Source: Tunturiibacter gelidiferens
GTDB taxonomy: Bacteria; Acidobacteriota; Terriglobia; Terriglobales; Acidobacteriaceae
Length of the DNA: 64,000 bases
Assembly (NCBI RefSeq): GCF_013410115.1
Contig: NZ_JACCCV010000001.1
Location: 2,046,001-2,110,000, forward strand
Direction of reading: 5' to 3'
Below, in pieces: positions 35,151 through 43,204 of the stretch. A program made the translations under genes and the position numbers. How positions within the stretch are numbered: the stretch's first letter is position 1; each line of letters begins with the position of its first letter. The notes under the pieces are model-generated. The model was not told where the DNA came from and searched no databases. It was given only the letters and a program-made list of their open reading frames with translations.

Positions 35151-36110
35151 CTATCGAAGCAACGCTATGTACATATTGATCAGGTAATTACCGAAGAGCG
35201 CGCTTACCAGTCCGCCGATTGAAAGAAAGCTGCCGAAGGCAAGTCTGGAGGTCGCTCCTGCCTTGCCACGCGCGAGAAGTGCCGCACCATAGACCGCAGC
35301 GGCCAGGGTTCCGAGAAAGAGAGAGAGGATCGCCGGCCAGAAACCAAGAAAGGCCGCGATCATGGCAAGCAGCTTCACGTCACCGAGGCCCATGCCGTCG
35401 CGGTGGCGAACTGCCTTGTAGAGCCAGCGGATGAGGAGCAGAAGAAGTGCTGCTCCACAGACCGCCGCGATGCGTCCGAAGATCAGGCTCTCCGGACCGG
35501 TAAAGAAGAGATTGCCGCGATCGACCACACCGCCGGGACTGGTGAGCTGGATGTGGTGCTTGGTCAGGACAACTTCATCTTCGTTCGGGCCGAGGAAAAG
35601 GGCTTGGGTGCAGACGAGGAAGAGAGCAATGGCAATGCCGCCGAGCGTGAAGGAGTCAGGCAGGATCATCGTCTGCCAGTCCATCACCATGAGGCCGATG
35701 AGGAGAAAGCCGACGATTGCTAGACCTATGCCGGTCAGTATATGAACTGCCCACCATTCCGAGGAAAGCTGAACGTATTGGCCGATAGACGAAGAGGACG
35801 TCACTTCAAGTGTGACAACTGCGAACCATAAACCGGTGGCAAGTTCTACAAGAAAATAGCGCCAAGAGATAGGTTGACCGCAGTCGCGGCAGCGGCCACG
35901 AAGAATAACCCAGCTCAGCAGCGGAATATTGTCGTACCAGCGAATCGGCACTCCACACTGCAGGCACCGTGAGCGCGGATGGACGACCGACTCATGCTGC
36001 GGAAGTCGTGAGATACAGACATTGAGGAAGCTGCCAAAGAGAAGTCCAACCAAAAACGCCGCGAAGAGAACTATGCCGAGCTGGTCCACCCGATGAGTAT
36101 ACGGTTTCAT
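35151..36110 (-). CDS. Prepilin peptidase / leader peptidase (A24 family)
   Basis: About 319 residues from ATG 36110; the frame is open to 36182 and no start has a clear ribosome site. The N-terminal methyltransferase domain has the zinc Cys pairs CLQCGVPI and CRDCGQPI. The catalytic Asp residues are in MVMDWQTMILPD and in the GxGD motif GMGLGDVKLLAMIAAFLG. About eight helices. It cleaves and N-methylates type IV pilin or type II secretion pseudopilin precursors at the inner membrane. No pilus genes are adjacent; nuoA follows in the same orientation. Confidence 0.88.
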   Translation of the reverse strand: MKPYTHRVDQLGIVLFAAFLVGLLFGSFLNVCISRLPQHESVVHPRSRCLQCGVPIRWYDNIPLLSWVILRGRCRDCGQPISWRYFLVELATGLWFAVVTLEVTSSSSIGQYVQLSSEWWAVHILTGIGLAIVGFLLIGLMVMDWQTMILPDSFTLGGIAIALFLVCTQALFLGPNEDEVVLTKHHIQLTSPGGVVDRGNLFFTGPESLIFGRIAAVCGAALLLLLIRWLYKAVRHRDGMGLGDVKLLAMIAAFLGFWPAILSLFLGTLAAAVYGAALLARGKAGATSRLAFGSFLSIGGLVSALFGNYLINMYIALLR

Positions 36111-36205
36111 GGCCGAGTCTACGGTACCGGCTAAATGCGGAAGTCCGTACCTAAGTCTCTTCCTTCGAATACTTTGCACCAAAAAAGTACAGGTAGGAGT
36201 AATAC

Positions 36206-37663
36206 CTAGAAATCGACGTGCATGCGGACTGATTCGACAAGCACAGGACCTCGATCCTGGTTGTAGCCCGGATGCTCGATGAACTGCAGGTCCAACGCAT
36301 AGTAGATTCCGCGCCAGGTATGGAGGTTGTAGTAGCTCTCCAGAATGTCCTCTCGGGCGTAGTTCAGTTTGCCGTCGCCCAGGAGAAAGCCGAGACCTCC
36401 GAGCTTGAGGTACGCCTGGTGATCTTTCTTAATGGCATTGGAGACGAAGACTAGACCCAGCTTGTCATTGGGACGAGACCACCTGCGGCCAGAGTAGTCG
36501 CCGCCAAACTCCACTGTCTGGTCGACCTCCGTATAAGCAAAGGACTCGTGCTGACCTTCGTTCCATCCAAGACGGCCAAACACCCTCACATCCTCCGTCA
36601 ACTCCTGTTCGGCATTGAAGGTGAAGCCGTACTTTACCGCGCCGAATCTCTCAGAGTTCTGGATGACCGGCCGTGTACCTTCGCCGGCGAGGAAAGCTTT
36701 GTTGGAGTCGCGATACAAACCCATGTGAGCGTGATTGACGTAGCTCAGGACGCGGATGGTGCCTTTGCGTTCGGGCGGTAGCAGCCTTCCGAGCAGTGGC
36801 TTGCGTAGCTCGAACTCCCAGTTCTGCCCGCTGGCACGACGAAGAGCCCAATCCAGATCGATCCCATTGGCTACGGTCGGCATCAGTGCGAGCGCGTATC
36901 GTGCGGACCAAACCTTGTCATCGTATTCGCTGACGATGCCATAGGTGTAGCCGCGAGTGTCGGCAGCATAGTCCCAGGCACCGTTGTTGTCGACGGTCCA
37001 GTTCATGAACTGCAAATGGCTGTCGCTGCCGATGCTGTTGATGTCGAGAAAGTCGGGCAGGCTCATCTTGCCGACGTGGAACTCCAGACGTCGCTCCGGC
37101 ACTTCGCGGGCTACGGAAAACTGTGTTTGCGAATTTTCTACGAGCTTGTTGGTGAAGCCGATCGTCTGATGGAGTTGCGCGCGGGCCATGTAGGGTGTCG
37201 AACCCAGGTTTGGATTACGGACCACATCAAGATTCGTGAAGCCGGCCAGTCCCAGGGCCTCGCTGTCGCCCCGGCCGCCTGCAGATTCGAGGTCGAAGAG
37301 AGCGTCCAGCGCGAACTTCGGATCAGTGATTACTTGCGCACCCAGATAAAGCGTGCCGAGCAGTGAGGTCTTGTATTCGCCGCGGGGCAGCAGGCTGTTG
37401 ACGCCCTCGTAGGGCGAATGGAAGGGCCCATGCGCCTGGAAGATGATGTTTGCCTGACCGCCGATGAAAAATCGTGAATGCTCCCAGTGCGGAAACATGG
37501 TCGGGGAATCAGTTTGAACAGCGGCTGGAGCAGGAGCATCGATCTGTGATGGCTGCGTCGTCTCTGTTGCGAACTGCGTCTGCGCAGCCGAAAAAAAAGA
37601 GGCTGATAGCCACATCGCGCATGTGCCAGCAAGCAGGCGACTCCGGTTGAGGTTTCGTGTCAT
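36206..37663 (-). CDS. OprB-like carbohydrate-selective porin
   Basis: A 485-residue outer-membrane protein from ATG 37663 with a signal peptide (about residues 1-28, ending SAAQ). It shows repeated short amphipathic strands typical of a beta-barrel and ends with Phe (MHVDF), the usual outer-membrane insertion signal. The features FFIGGQANIIFQAHGPFHSPYEG, RRLEFHVGKMSLPDFLDIN and FMNWTVDNNGAWDYAADTRGY match the carbohydrate porin OprB family. It is divergent from an FrmR/RcnR-type repressor gene with an operator between them, so its expression may respond to that sensor. Confidence 0.78.
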   Translation of the reverse strand: MTRNLNRSRLLAGTCAMWLSASFFSAAQTQFATETTQPSQIDAPAPAAVQTDSPTMFPHWEHSRFFIGGQANIIFQAHGPFHSPYEGVNSLLPRGEYKTSLLGTLYLGAQVITDPKFALDALFDLESAGGRGDSEALGLAGFTNLDVVRNPNLGSTPYMARAQLHQTIGFTNKLVENSQTQFSVAREVPERRLEFHVGKMSLPDFLDINSIGSDSHLQFMNWTVDNNGAWDYAADTRGYTYGIVSEYDDKVWSARYALALMPTVANGIDLDWALRRASGQNWEFELRKPLLGRLLPPERKGTIRVLSYVNHAHMGLYRDSNKAFLAGEGTRPVIQNSERFGAVKYGFTFNAEQELTEDVRVFGRLGWNEGQHESFAYTEVDQTVEFGGDYSGRRWSRPNDKLGLVFVSNAIKKDHQAYLKLGGLGFLLGDGKLNYAREDILESYYNLHTWRGIYYALDLQFIEHPGYNQDRGPVLVESVRMHVDF

Positions 37664-37783
37664 TGAACTGTTATCTTCAGCCCTGAAAGTGAACAGAGTG
37701 CAAATTGGCCGACGGATTGAGCCTTTCGAAGGTCGGGCGACTCTGATTACAAGATTGCATCTACTTCGCCCGTCACGGTAGTA

Positions 37784-37798
37784 TACCCCGGTAGGGTA
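37784..37798. promoter_or_regulatory. Operator-like inverted repeat for the CsoR/RcnR-family repressor
   Basis: TACCC-CGGTA-GGGTA is an inverted repeat of the kind bound by CsoR/RcnR/FrmR repressors (TACCC... GGGTA with a C/G-rich core). It ends 15 bases before the start of the regulator gene at 37814, with the divergent porin gene starting at 37663 on the other side. Autoregulation is expected; control of the porin is a possibility. Confidence 0.65.
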
Positions 37799-37813
37799 CA
37801 TGGGGTGAAGCAA

Positions 37814-38089
37814 ATGTCACACACAAAGTCGGCTCAGATCAAATTGCTCAACAGGGTCAAGAAGATTCGAGGCCAGATAGATCGTGTGGATCGCACCCTG
37901 TCGTCAGAGGATCACGAATGCGCCGAGGTGCTGATGTTACTCGCGGCGGCGCGTGGTGGAATCAACGGGCTGATGGCTGAGGTGCTTGAGGATCATATCC
38001 GGCTGCATCTGTTGCGCGACGGACATGCTCCTCTCACTCCAGAGTTAGGGGAAGATTTGATTGATCTCGTGCGCGCCTATCTCAAGTAA
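37814..38089 (+). CDS. Metal/formaldehyde-sensing repressor, FrmR/RcnR family
   Basis: A 91-residue all-helical DNA-binding protein from ATG 37814 (GTG 37805 is an in-frame alternative; GGGGTG lies upstream of the ATG). The fold is the DUF156/CsoR type: RVKKIRGQIDRVDRTL, then HECAEVLMLLAAARGGINGLMAEVLEDHIRLHL. Sensor residues are His3, Cys36, His61 and His65. His3 and the second His are the nickel/cobalt ligand pattern of RcnR, whereas the C-terminal IDLVRAYLK and GLMAEVLE resemble FrmR, so it could sense a metal or an aldehyde. No efflux pump or formaldehyde dehydrogenase is adjacent; a porin is divergent. Confidence 0.85.
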   Translation: MSHTKSAQIKLLNRVKKIRGQIDRVDRTLSSEDHECAEVLMLLAAARGGINGLMAEVLEDHIRLHLLRDGHAPLTPELGEDLIDLVRAYLK

Positions 38090-38157
38090 CAGTTTGCACA
38101 GTTTCGGCTCGACTGCCTTATGAAACTCGTGACTTCATCGCCGCACTCAAAGATCGC

Positions 38158-38379
38158 TCAATTCGACTTTGCTCCAACTACCACCAGACCAATCCCAGCA
38201 ATGAGCGAGACCGTGCTCAAGATCGGAGAGAGCGGAAGGGTGTCCTGAGTCTTACGCGAGATCTGAACCGGTCCTGCGTCGACCACCTTCTTCTCGTGTG
38301 TGAAGGAGAGTCCGCCGGTGGCGTACCCGATGATGCCAAGGACGATGAGGAGAATTCCAACAATAGTTGCTGCCTTCAT
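38158..38379 (-). CDS. Small two-helix membrane protein
   Basis: A 73-residue protein from ATG 38379 with AAAGG upstream. The frame is open to 38457, but the extension is charged and unlike the rest. Helices are residues 3-22 and about 50-69, with a short soluble loop (HEKKVVDAGPVQISRK) between them. Short proteins with this arrangement are common in soil bacteria and are sometimes grouped with DUF3185; I am not certain of the match. It is convergent with the repressor gene. Confidence 0.55.
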   Translation of the reverse strand: MKAATIVGILLIVLGIIGYATGGLSFTHEKKVVDAGPVQISRKTQDTLPLSPILSTVSLIAGIGLVVVGAKSN

Positions 38380-38765
38380 GGAGTGAGGCCTTTCTTCTTC
38401 GAATGAGGATCGCGACTTAATTTCTGATGCCGATTTCGACTTGCGCAGATGCTCCATTACTGTTTACCGGCGAACTTGCATGCAACCGGACCTCGGGAGT
38501 ACTCTGCTTTTACACGGGAAAGGAGGATGGTCCAGCCTATGAAAATTGACGGTACATGTAGTTCAACGCAACGTGAGGTGACTGAGGCTTAGAGCGTCCA
38601 TAGCTCTAGTCCTGGCGGTCTTTGTACAAAAGTCCACGCCGAGGCCCAGTCCGAGTATGGACGCCTCAGGTCAATCTCAACAGTTCACCGCCGGACGGCT
38701 CGCTGCTCTCCTTAGAGTGCGAGCCGTTTGCGTTTACCCCGCACTCTAACGGTAGGATATTAACC
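38380..38765. other. Intergenic region with overlapping hairpins before thiG
   Basis: This 386-base gap between the small membrane protein gene and thiG holds no convincing gene. A strong AAAGGAGG near 38519-38526 precedes a possible 17-codon frame at 38539-38592 that I do not trust. Nearer thiG are two alternative stems that share bases: CGGCTCGC (38696-38703) with GCGAGCCG (38719-38726), and TTAGAGTGC (38712-38720) with GCACTCTAA (38741-38749). The second ends just before the ribosome site GGTAGGA (38751-38757). I looked for a TPP riboswitch and did not find its core motifs. Confidence 0.5.
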
Positions 38766-39536
38766 ATGAAACCTCTGGTGATTGCAGGACGGGCCTTTCA
38801 GTCGCGGCTTATCGTTGGCACGGGCAAATACAAAGATGGCGCTGAGACCCAGGCCGCGATCGAAGCCTCTGGAGCCGAGATGGTGACAGTCGCGGTACGC
38901 CGGGTCAACCTTGACCGGACGAGCGAGTCACTGCTGGACTTCATTGATCCAAGGCGTTATTTTCTTCTGCCCAATACGGCTGGGTGCTACACCGCCGATG
39001 AGGCGATTCGCGCGGCGCGACTGGGACGCGAGGTGGGCCTGTCGGACTGGGTCAAGATCGAGGTGATCGGCGACAAGCAGACTCTCTATCCCGATGTGCA
39101 GGCGACGCTCGAGGCGACCCGCGTATTGGTCAAAGAAGGGTTCACCGTTCTGCCGTATACGTCGGACGATATTGTCTTTGCCAAGCGGCTGATTGACGCT
39201 GGTGCGGCGGCCGTTATGCCTCTGGGTGCACCCATTGGCAGCGGGCTTGGGCTGCAAAATACGGCCAACCTGCGCATTCTACGGGAGCTGATCACCGAAG
39301 TGCCGTTGATCGTCGATGCAGGCGTTGGCACTGCCTCTGATGCTGCGGTCGCCATGGAGTTAGGCTTCGACGCCGTGCTGATGAACACCGCGATAGCTGC
39401 GGCGAAGGACCCCTTGCTGATGGCCGAGGCGATGCAGCACGCCGTGCTGGCGGGGCGGCAGGCCTTTCTGGCAGGCCGAATGCAACGCAAACTCTACGCC
39501 ACGGCCAGTTCCCCGTTGGAGGGGATCTCCCGCTAG
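38766..39536 (+). CDS. thiG: Thiazole synthase
   Basis: A 257-residue TIM-barrel enzyme starting at ATG 38766 (GGTAGGA upstream), even though the frame is open to 38622. Family markers are [32 protein letters not shown], the Schiff-base Lys in [11 protein letters not shown] and [24 protein letters not shown] text near residue 180-200. It builds the thiazole of thiamine from 1-deoxyxylulose 5-phosphate, dehydroglycine and ThiS thiocarboxylate. No thiS or other thi gene is adjacent, unlike most thiG loci. Confidence 0.94.
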   Translation: MKPLVIAGRAFQSRLIVGTGKYKDGAETQAAIEASGAEMVTVAVRRVNLDRTSESLLDFIDPRRYFLLPNTAGCYTADEAIRAARLGREVGLSDWVKIEVIGDKQTLYPDVQATLEATRVLVKEGFTVLPYTSDDIVFAKRLIDAGAAAVMPLGAPIGSGLGLQNTANLRILRELITEVPLIVDAGVGTASDAAVAMELGFDAVLMNTAIAAAKDPLLMAEAMQHAVLAGRQAFLAGRMQRKLYATASSPLEGISR

Positions 39537-39606
39537 TGCACTTAGTCCCTTGGTGGACTCAACCTCGATAGTCCGAAGCTGGCGCCAGATGCAGTAAACT
39601 TCGCCC

Positions 39607-40116
39607 ATGCGAGTCTTCGGCATCGACTGCGGAACGGAGTTCACCGGCTACGGGGTGGTGCAGGTGGATTGCGGCGCCCGCATGCCTCGTCTCGTTCACC
39701 TCGCGGCGGGTACGATCCGGCTCAACAAAAAAGAGAAGACACCGCAGCGGCTGGCTCAGGTTTACGCTGAGCTGACTTCCTTGATGACCCTGCACCAGCC
39801 GGAGATTGTCGCTATCGAGGAGGTCTTCTTCTCGGCGAATGCAAAATCTGCGTTGAAGCTTGGCCAGGTGCGAGGCGTCGCGATGCTGGCCGCGGCGACT
39901 TGCGGAATGCCAGTAGCCGAGTATGCGCCGCTCTCGATAAAAAGTTCGGTGGTGGGCTATGGGTTGGCCGCCAAAGAGCAGGTGCAGTTCATGGTGAGGC
40001 GTCTACTCAACAACGAAGACGCCTTCGACTCCGCAGATGCAGCAGACGCGCTGGCGATTGCGATCTGCCATATCCACACCGCGCAGACACTTGAACTCCA
40101 GGGCGCTCGCCGATGA
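39607..40116 (+). CDS. ruvC: Crossover junction endodeoxyribonuclease RuvC
   Basis: A 169-residue Holliday-junction resolvase of normal length. The acidic active site is Asp7 in VFGIDCGTEFTGYGVV, Glu in VAIEEVFFSANAKSALKLGQ and Asp residues in DSADAADALAIAICH. It cleaves four-way junctions with RuvAB. The stop overlaps the start of the next gene by four bases (ATGA). No ruvA or ruvB is in the window. Confidence 0.95.
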   Translation: MRVFGIDCGTEFTGYGVVQVDCGARMPRLVHLAAGTIRLNKKEKTPQRLAQVYAELTSLMTLHQPEIVAIEEVFFSANAKSALKLGQVRGVAMLAAATCGMPVAEYAPLSIKSSVVGYGLAAKEQVQFMVRRLLNNEDAFDSADAADALAIAICHIHTAQTLELQGARR

Positions 40117-40829
40117 AAACGACAGCGAGCGTTGTGTTTTGCACCGCTCTTCTCCTAACCTCGGCTTTTTCATCCGTGGCCCAGACACCCGAAGCACAAT
40201 CTGCTGTGCCTGCAAATCAACCGGCTGAGGTTAGCTTTCAGTTCGACCACACGGGGCTTCCTGTCCCACGGTTCACACTGCGGATCCATGAGAACGGAAC
40301 AGGTACCTATCAGGCGGATCAGGCGGAGACTCCAGCCACGCAGACATCGATGCGGGGTCAGGCAGCGCAGCATGTCGATCGGCCGATCAACCTGACTCCA
40401 GGCGTCGTCGCAAAGATCTTCAAGGCGGCGCGGGGGCTGAATCATTTCAATGTCGAATGTGCTTCCAAAGCGAAGAACATAGCCGACACGGGCACGAAGA
40501 CGCTCACTTACAATGGCTCAGATGGGTCGGGATCGTGTGTCTACAACTACTCAGAGAACAAGATGGTTGGTACGCTTACCGATATCTTCCTTGCAATCGC
40601 TTCCACGCTGGATGAAGGCCGTAAGCTGGAATTTCTGCATCGTTACGACCGCCTCGGCCTCGATGCCGAAATGAACTCTTTCGCCGACGAAGTGAAGGAG
40701 GGACGTGCGCTCGAATTGGGAACGATCTCGTCGACGCTGGCCTCAATCGCCGACGACACTGCGGTGATCCAACGCGTTCGCTTGCGGGCGGCAAAGATGC
40801 TCGAGCAGGTTGCAGCGGATCGTCCTTGA
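40113..40829 (+). CDS. Secreted protein of unknown function
   Basis: A 238-residue protein with a signal peptide (residues 1-23, ending SSVAQ). The mature part has a beta-rich region (VSFQFDHTGLPVPRFTLRIHENGTGTYQ) and two cysteines in HFNVECASK and GSGSCVYNY that may pair, then a helical C-terminal half. I recognise no family. Its start overlaps the ruvC stop (ATGA), so it is translated from the ruvC transcript although the functions look unrelated. It is convergent with rsmA. Confidence 0.7.
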   Translation: MKTTASVVFCTALLLTSAFSSVAQTPEAQSAVPANQPAEVSFQFDHTGLPVPRFTLRIHENGTGTYQADQAETPATQTSMRGQAAQHVDRPINLTPGVVAKIFKAARGLNHFNVECASKAKNIADTGTKTLTYNGSDGSGSCVYNYSENKMVGTLTDIFLAIASTLDEGRKLEFLHRYDRLGLDAEMNSFADEVKEGRALELGTISSTLASIADDTAVIQRVRLRAAKMLEQVAADRP

Positions 40830-40867
40830 AGCTTCTGCTGAGAAGGTGCAGCAATCACGCGTAGACC

Positions 40868-41683
40868 TTACTCATAAGACATCGGCGGTATAGATAAGGA
40901 TCGATAGAGCTCTGCCATCGATTCCAGCGCGATTGATTCGGCGCGTGCCTGCACAGGGATACTGCGTGGCCATGCCGCGGAGAGCTGTTCAGCGGAGTGG
41001 CCAGCGGCACGGAGGTTATTCTGAAGCGTCTTACGCTTCTGCGCGAAGGAGTGCCTGAGAAAGATGTTGAATCCGTCAGGATCCACTCCAAGCTCAGCAA
41101 ACCTCGGCGCGAAGTGCAACCGGAGCACGGTGGAGTAAACGTCCGGAGGAGGCGAAAAAGCGGACGGCGGCAATGTAAAGAGGTCGTCGACCTGCGCGTT
41201 CATCTGCGCCGTCGCGGAGAGCAAGCCATAGTCGCGAACCCCCGGTGCAGCCGAGACGCGTTCGGCTACCTCTCGCTGCATCATCAGAACGGCGCGGGCG
41301 AGCGTGCCGACTTTGCCAGCCGCGAAGAGCTGCAGCAGAATATCCGACGTGATGTAGTACGGAAGATTCCCAATCACGTCTGCCGTCTCCCCCGCGGGCA
41401 CAAGTGCTCGCAGGTCCGTCTCTAGAACATCGCACTCGAGAATCTGTACCTGCGGGTGATCGCGAAAACGAAAGGTCAATTCGGCTGCCAGAGCACGGTC
41501 GAGTTCGAGCGCAATCAGCTTGTGACAACGTCCTGCCAGTATGTCGGTAATCGCCCCGTGCCCAGGGCCAATCTCGATGACGGTACGCTTGCTAAGATCA
41601 CCAAGGGCATCAACGATGGCGTGACGGGCGGAGTCGTCAACGAGAAAATTCTGCCCCAGCTTCGGCTTACGTTTCATCAGCAT
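40868..41683 (-). CDS. rsmA: 16S rRNA dimethyladenosine transferase
   Basis: A 271-residue methyltransferase with KLGQNFLVDDSARHAIV at the N-terminus, motif I IEIGPGHGAITDILAG, the acidic loop and the catalytic motif NLPYYITSDILLQL. It dimethylates two adjacent adenines in the 3' end hairpin of 16S rRNA during 30S assembly. Length is typical. The start could be ATG 41683 or two codons later. It is divergent from glgA. Confidence 0.95.
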   Translation of the reverse strand: MLMKRKPKLGQNFLVDDSARHAIVDALGDLSKRTVIEIGPGHGAITDILAGRCHKLIALELDRALAAELTFRFRDHPQVQILECDVLETDLRALVPAGETADVIGNLPYYITSDILLQLFAAGKVGTLARAVLMMQREVAERVSAAPGVRDYGLLSATAQMNAQVDDLFTLPPSAFSPPPDVYSTVLRLHFAPRFAELGVDPDGFNIFLRHSFAQKRKTLQNNLRAAGHSAEQLSAAWPRSIPVQARAESIALESMAELYRSLSIPPMSYE

Positions 41684-41755
41684 CCAATGTGTGCGGTTTG
41701 TTCCTGTGCTCTTCTATAGACTAACGGTTTGGTTGGAAAGATAAAGGACTAAGGT

Positions 41756-43204
41756 ATGCATATTGTTTTCGCAGCATCGGAGTGTTCCCCCTGGGCCAAG
41801 TTGGGCGGTATGGCAGATGTCGTGAGCGCGCTCCCACGTACACTGGCCAAACTCGGTCATCGCGTCAGTGTCTTTCTGCCCTACTACCGGCAGGTCGCGA
41901 AGGCTGTACCGAACCCTCCGGTGGTACTGCCCAGTGTCACGATTCCTTTCCCGTCCTATAACCGCTTCGTGCGTATTCTCGACGGTGGAATCAAGGGCGG
42001 AGTCCAGACTTACTTTATCGATTGCGCCGAATTATTCGATCGCGAGAACTTCTATGACACCCCCTCTGGCGATTACCCCGACAACGCAGAACGCTTCGGG
42101 CTGCTCTGCCGCGCCGTTATCGAAGCCTCAAAGATGCTCGGCATTCCTGACGTCTTCCACGTTCATGATTGGCAGGCGGCGATGCTCCCGGTCATGCTCG
42201 GCTCCATCTACTACTTCGACCCCGTCCTGCGCCACGTTCCATCGGTCTTGACCATCCACAATGCCGGACATCAGGGGGTGTTTCCTCCGCAGACCATCGA
42301 AACCCTGCTCCTCCCCTGGGATTTATTCACTGTTGAGAAACTCGCACACTATGACAAAGTCGACTTCCTGAAAGGCGGCGTCTTGTATGCAGATGCCATC
42401 ACTACGGTCAGCCGTAGGTATGCCGAAGAGCTCCAGACGAGCGAGTTTGGCAACGGGCTTGACGGAGTCTTTCGGCAACGTAGCGGAGATCTCCTCGGAA
42501 TAACGAACGGCATCGACACCGACGAGTGGAATCCGGCGACCGACTCACACATTGCAGCGCACTACACGGCTGAAAACCTTGCCGGCAAGAAAGAGTGCCG
42601 TCGAGATTTGCTTCATGCTTACGGGCTGGAAAATGTCAATGACGACACCGCCATCATCGGAGTCGTCTCCCGCTTCGCCACGCAAAAGGGCTTCGACTTT
42701 ATCGTCGAGATCATGGATCGTTTGGTGCAGGAGGACATGGTGCTGGTGATCCTGGGCAACGGCGAAGAGTACTACGAACGCCTCCTGGGGGAGATGGCCG
42801 ACCGCCATCCCGGCAAGGTGCGCGTGCAGGTTAAATTCGACAATGTAATGGCGCACAAGATCGAGGCGGGGGCCGACATCTTCCTGATGCCCTCCCGGTA
42901 TGAACCCGGCGGTCTAAACCAGCTTTACAGCCTCAAGTACGGTACGATCCCGGTTGTCCGGGCCACTGGCGGTCTTGACGACACGATCGATGAGCAGCCT
43001 AACGGCGGCGGTAATGGCTTCAAATTCTGGGGCTACAGTGCGGGGGCACTCTTCGATGCGCTCAAGCGCGCTCTTGAAACCTTCCGGAATAAACAGGAAT
43101 GGCATCAAATGATGCAGAGAGGTATGGCGCAGGACTTCTCCTGGGATAAGCCGGCGGCCGAATACGTGCGCGTCTATGAGCGGGTTATCGAGAATCGCAG
43201 TTAG
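41756..43204 (+). CDS. glgA: Glycogen synthase (ADP-glucose type)
   Basis: A 482-residue GT5-family enzyme. The N-terminal substrate motif is SPWAKLGGMADVV (KTGGLADV in many relatives), and the C-terminal half has RFATQKGFDFI and PSRYEPGGLNQLYSLKYGTIPVVRATGGLDDT, with the catalytic Glu in the Glu-Pro-Gly-Gly segment. It extends alpha-1,4-glucan using ADP-glucose. No other glg gene is in the window. Its stop overlaps by four bases the stop of the convergent permease gene. Confidence 0.94.
   Translation: MHIVFAASECSPWAKLGGMADVVSALPRTLAKLGHRVSVFLPYYRQVAKAVPNPPVVLPSVTIPFPSYNRFVRILDGGIKGGVQTYFIDCAELFDRENFYDTPSGDYPDNAERFGLLCRAVIEASKMLGIPDVFHVHDWQAAMLPVMLGSIYYFDPVLRHVPSVLTIHNAGHQGVFPPQTIETLLLPWDLFTVEKLAHYDKVDFLKGGVLYADAITTVSRRYAEELQTSEFGNGLDGVFRQRSGDLLGITNGIDTDEWNPATDSHIAAHYTAENLAGKKECRRDLLHAYGLENVNDDTAIIGVVSRFATQKGFDFIVEIMDRLVQEDMVLVILGNGEEYYERLLGEMADRHPGKVRVQVKFDNVMAHKIEAGADIFLMPSRYEPGGLNQLYSLKYGTIPVVRATGGLDDTIDEQPNGGGNGFKFWGYSAGALFDALKRALETFRNKQEWHQMMQRGMAQDFSWDKPAAEYVRVYERVIENRS

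Noticed and set aside
38539..38592. A possible 17-residue open frame preceded by AAAGGAGG.
   Set aside because: The ribosome site is too far (12 bases) from the ATG and the peptide has no recognisable feature.
38380..38765. TPP riboswitch upstream of thiG.
   Set aside because: The conserved CTGAGA and ACC-TGA-type core elements are not present; only two simple overlapping hairpins are seen.
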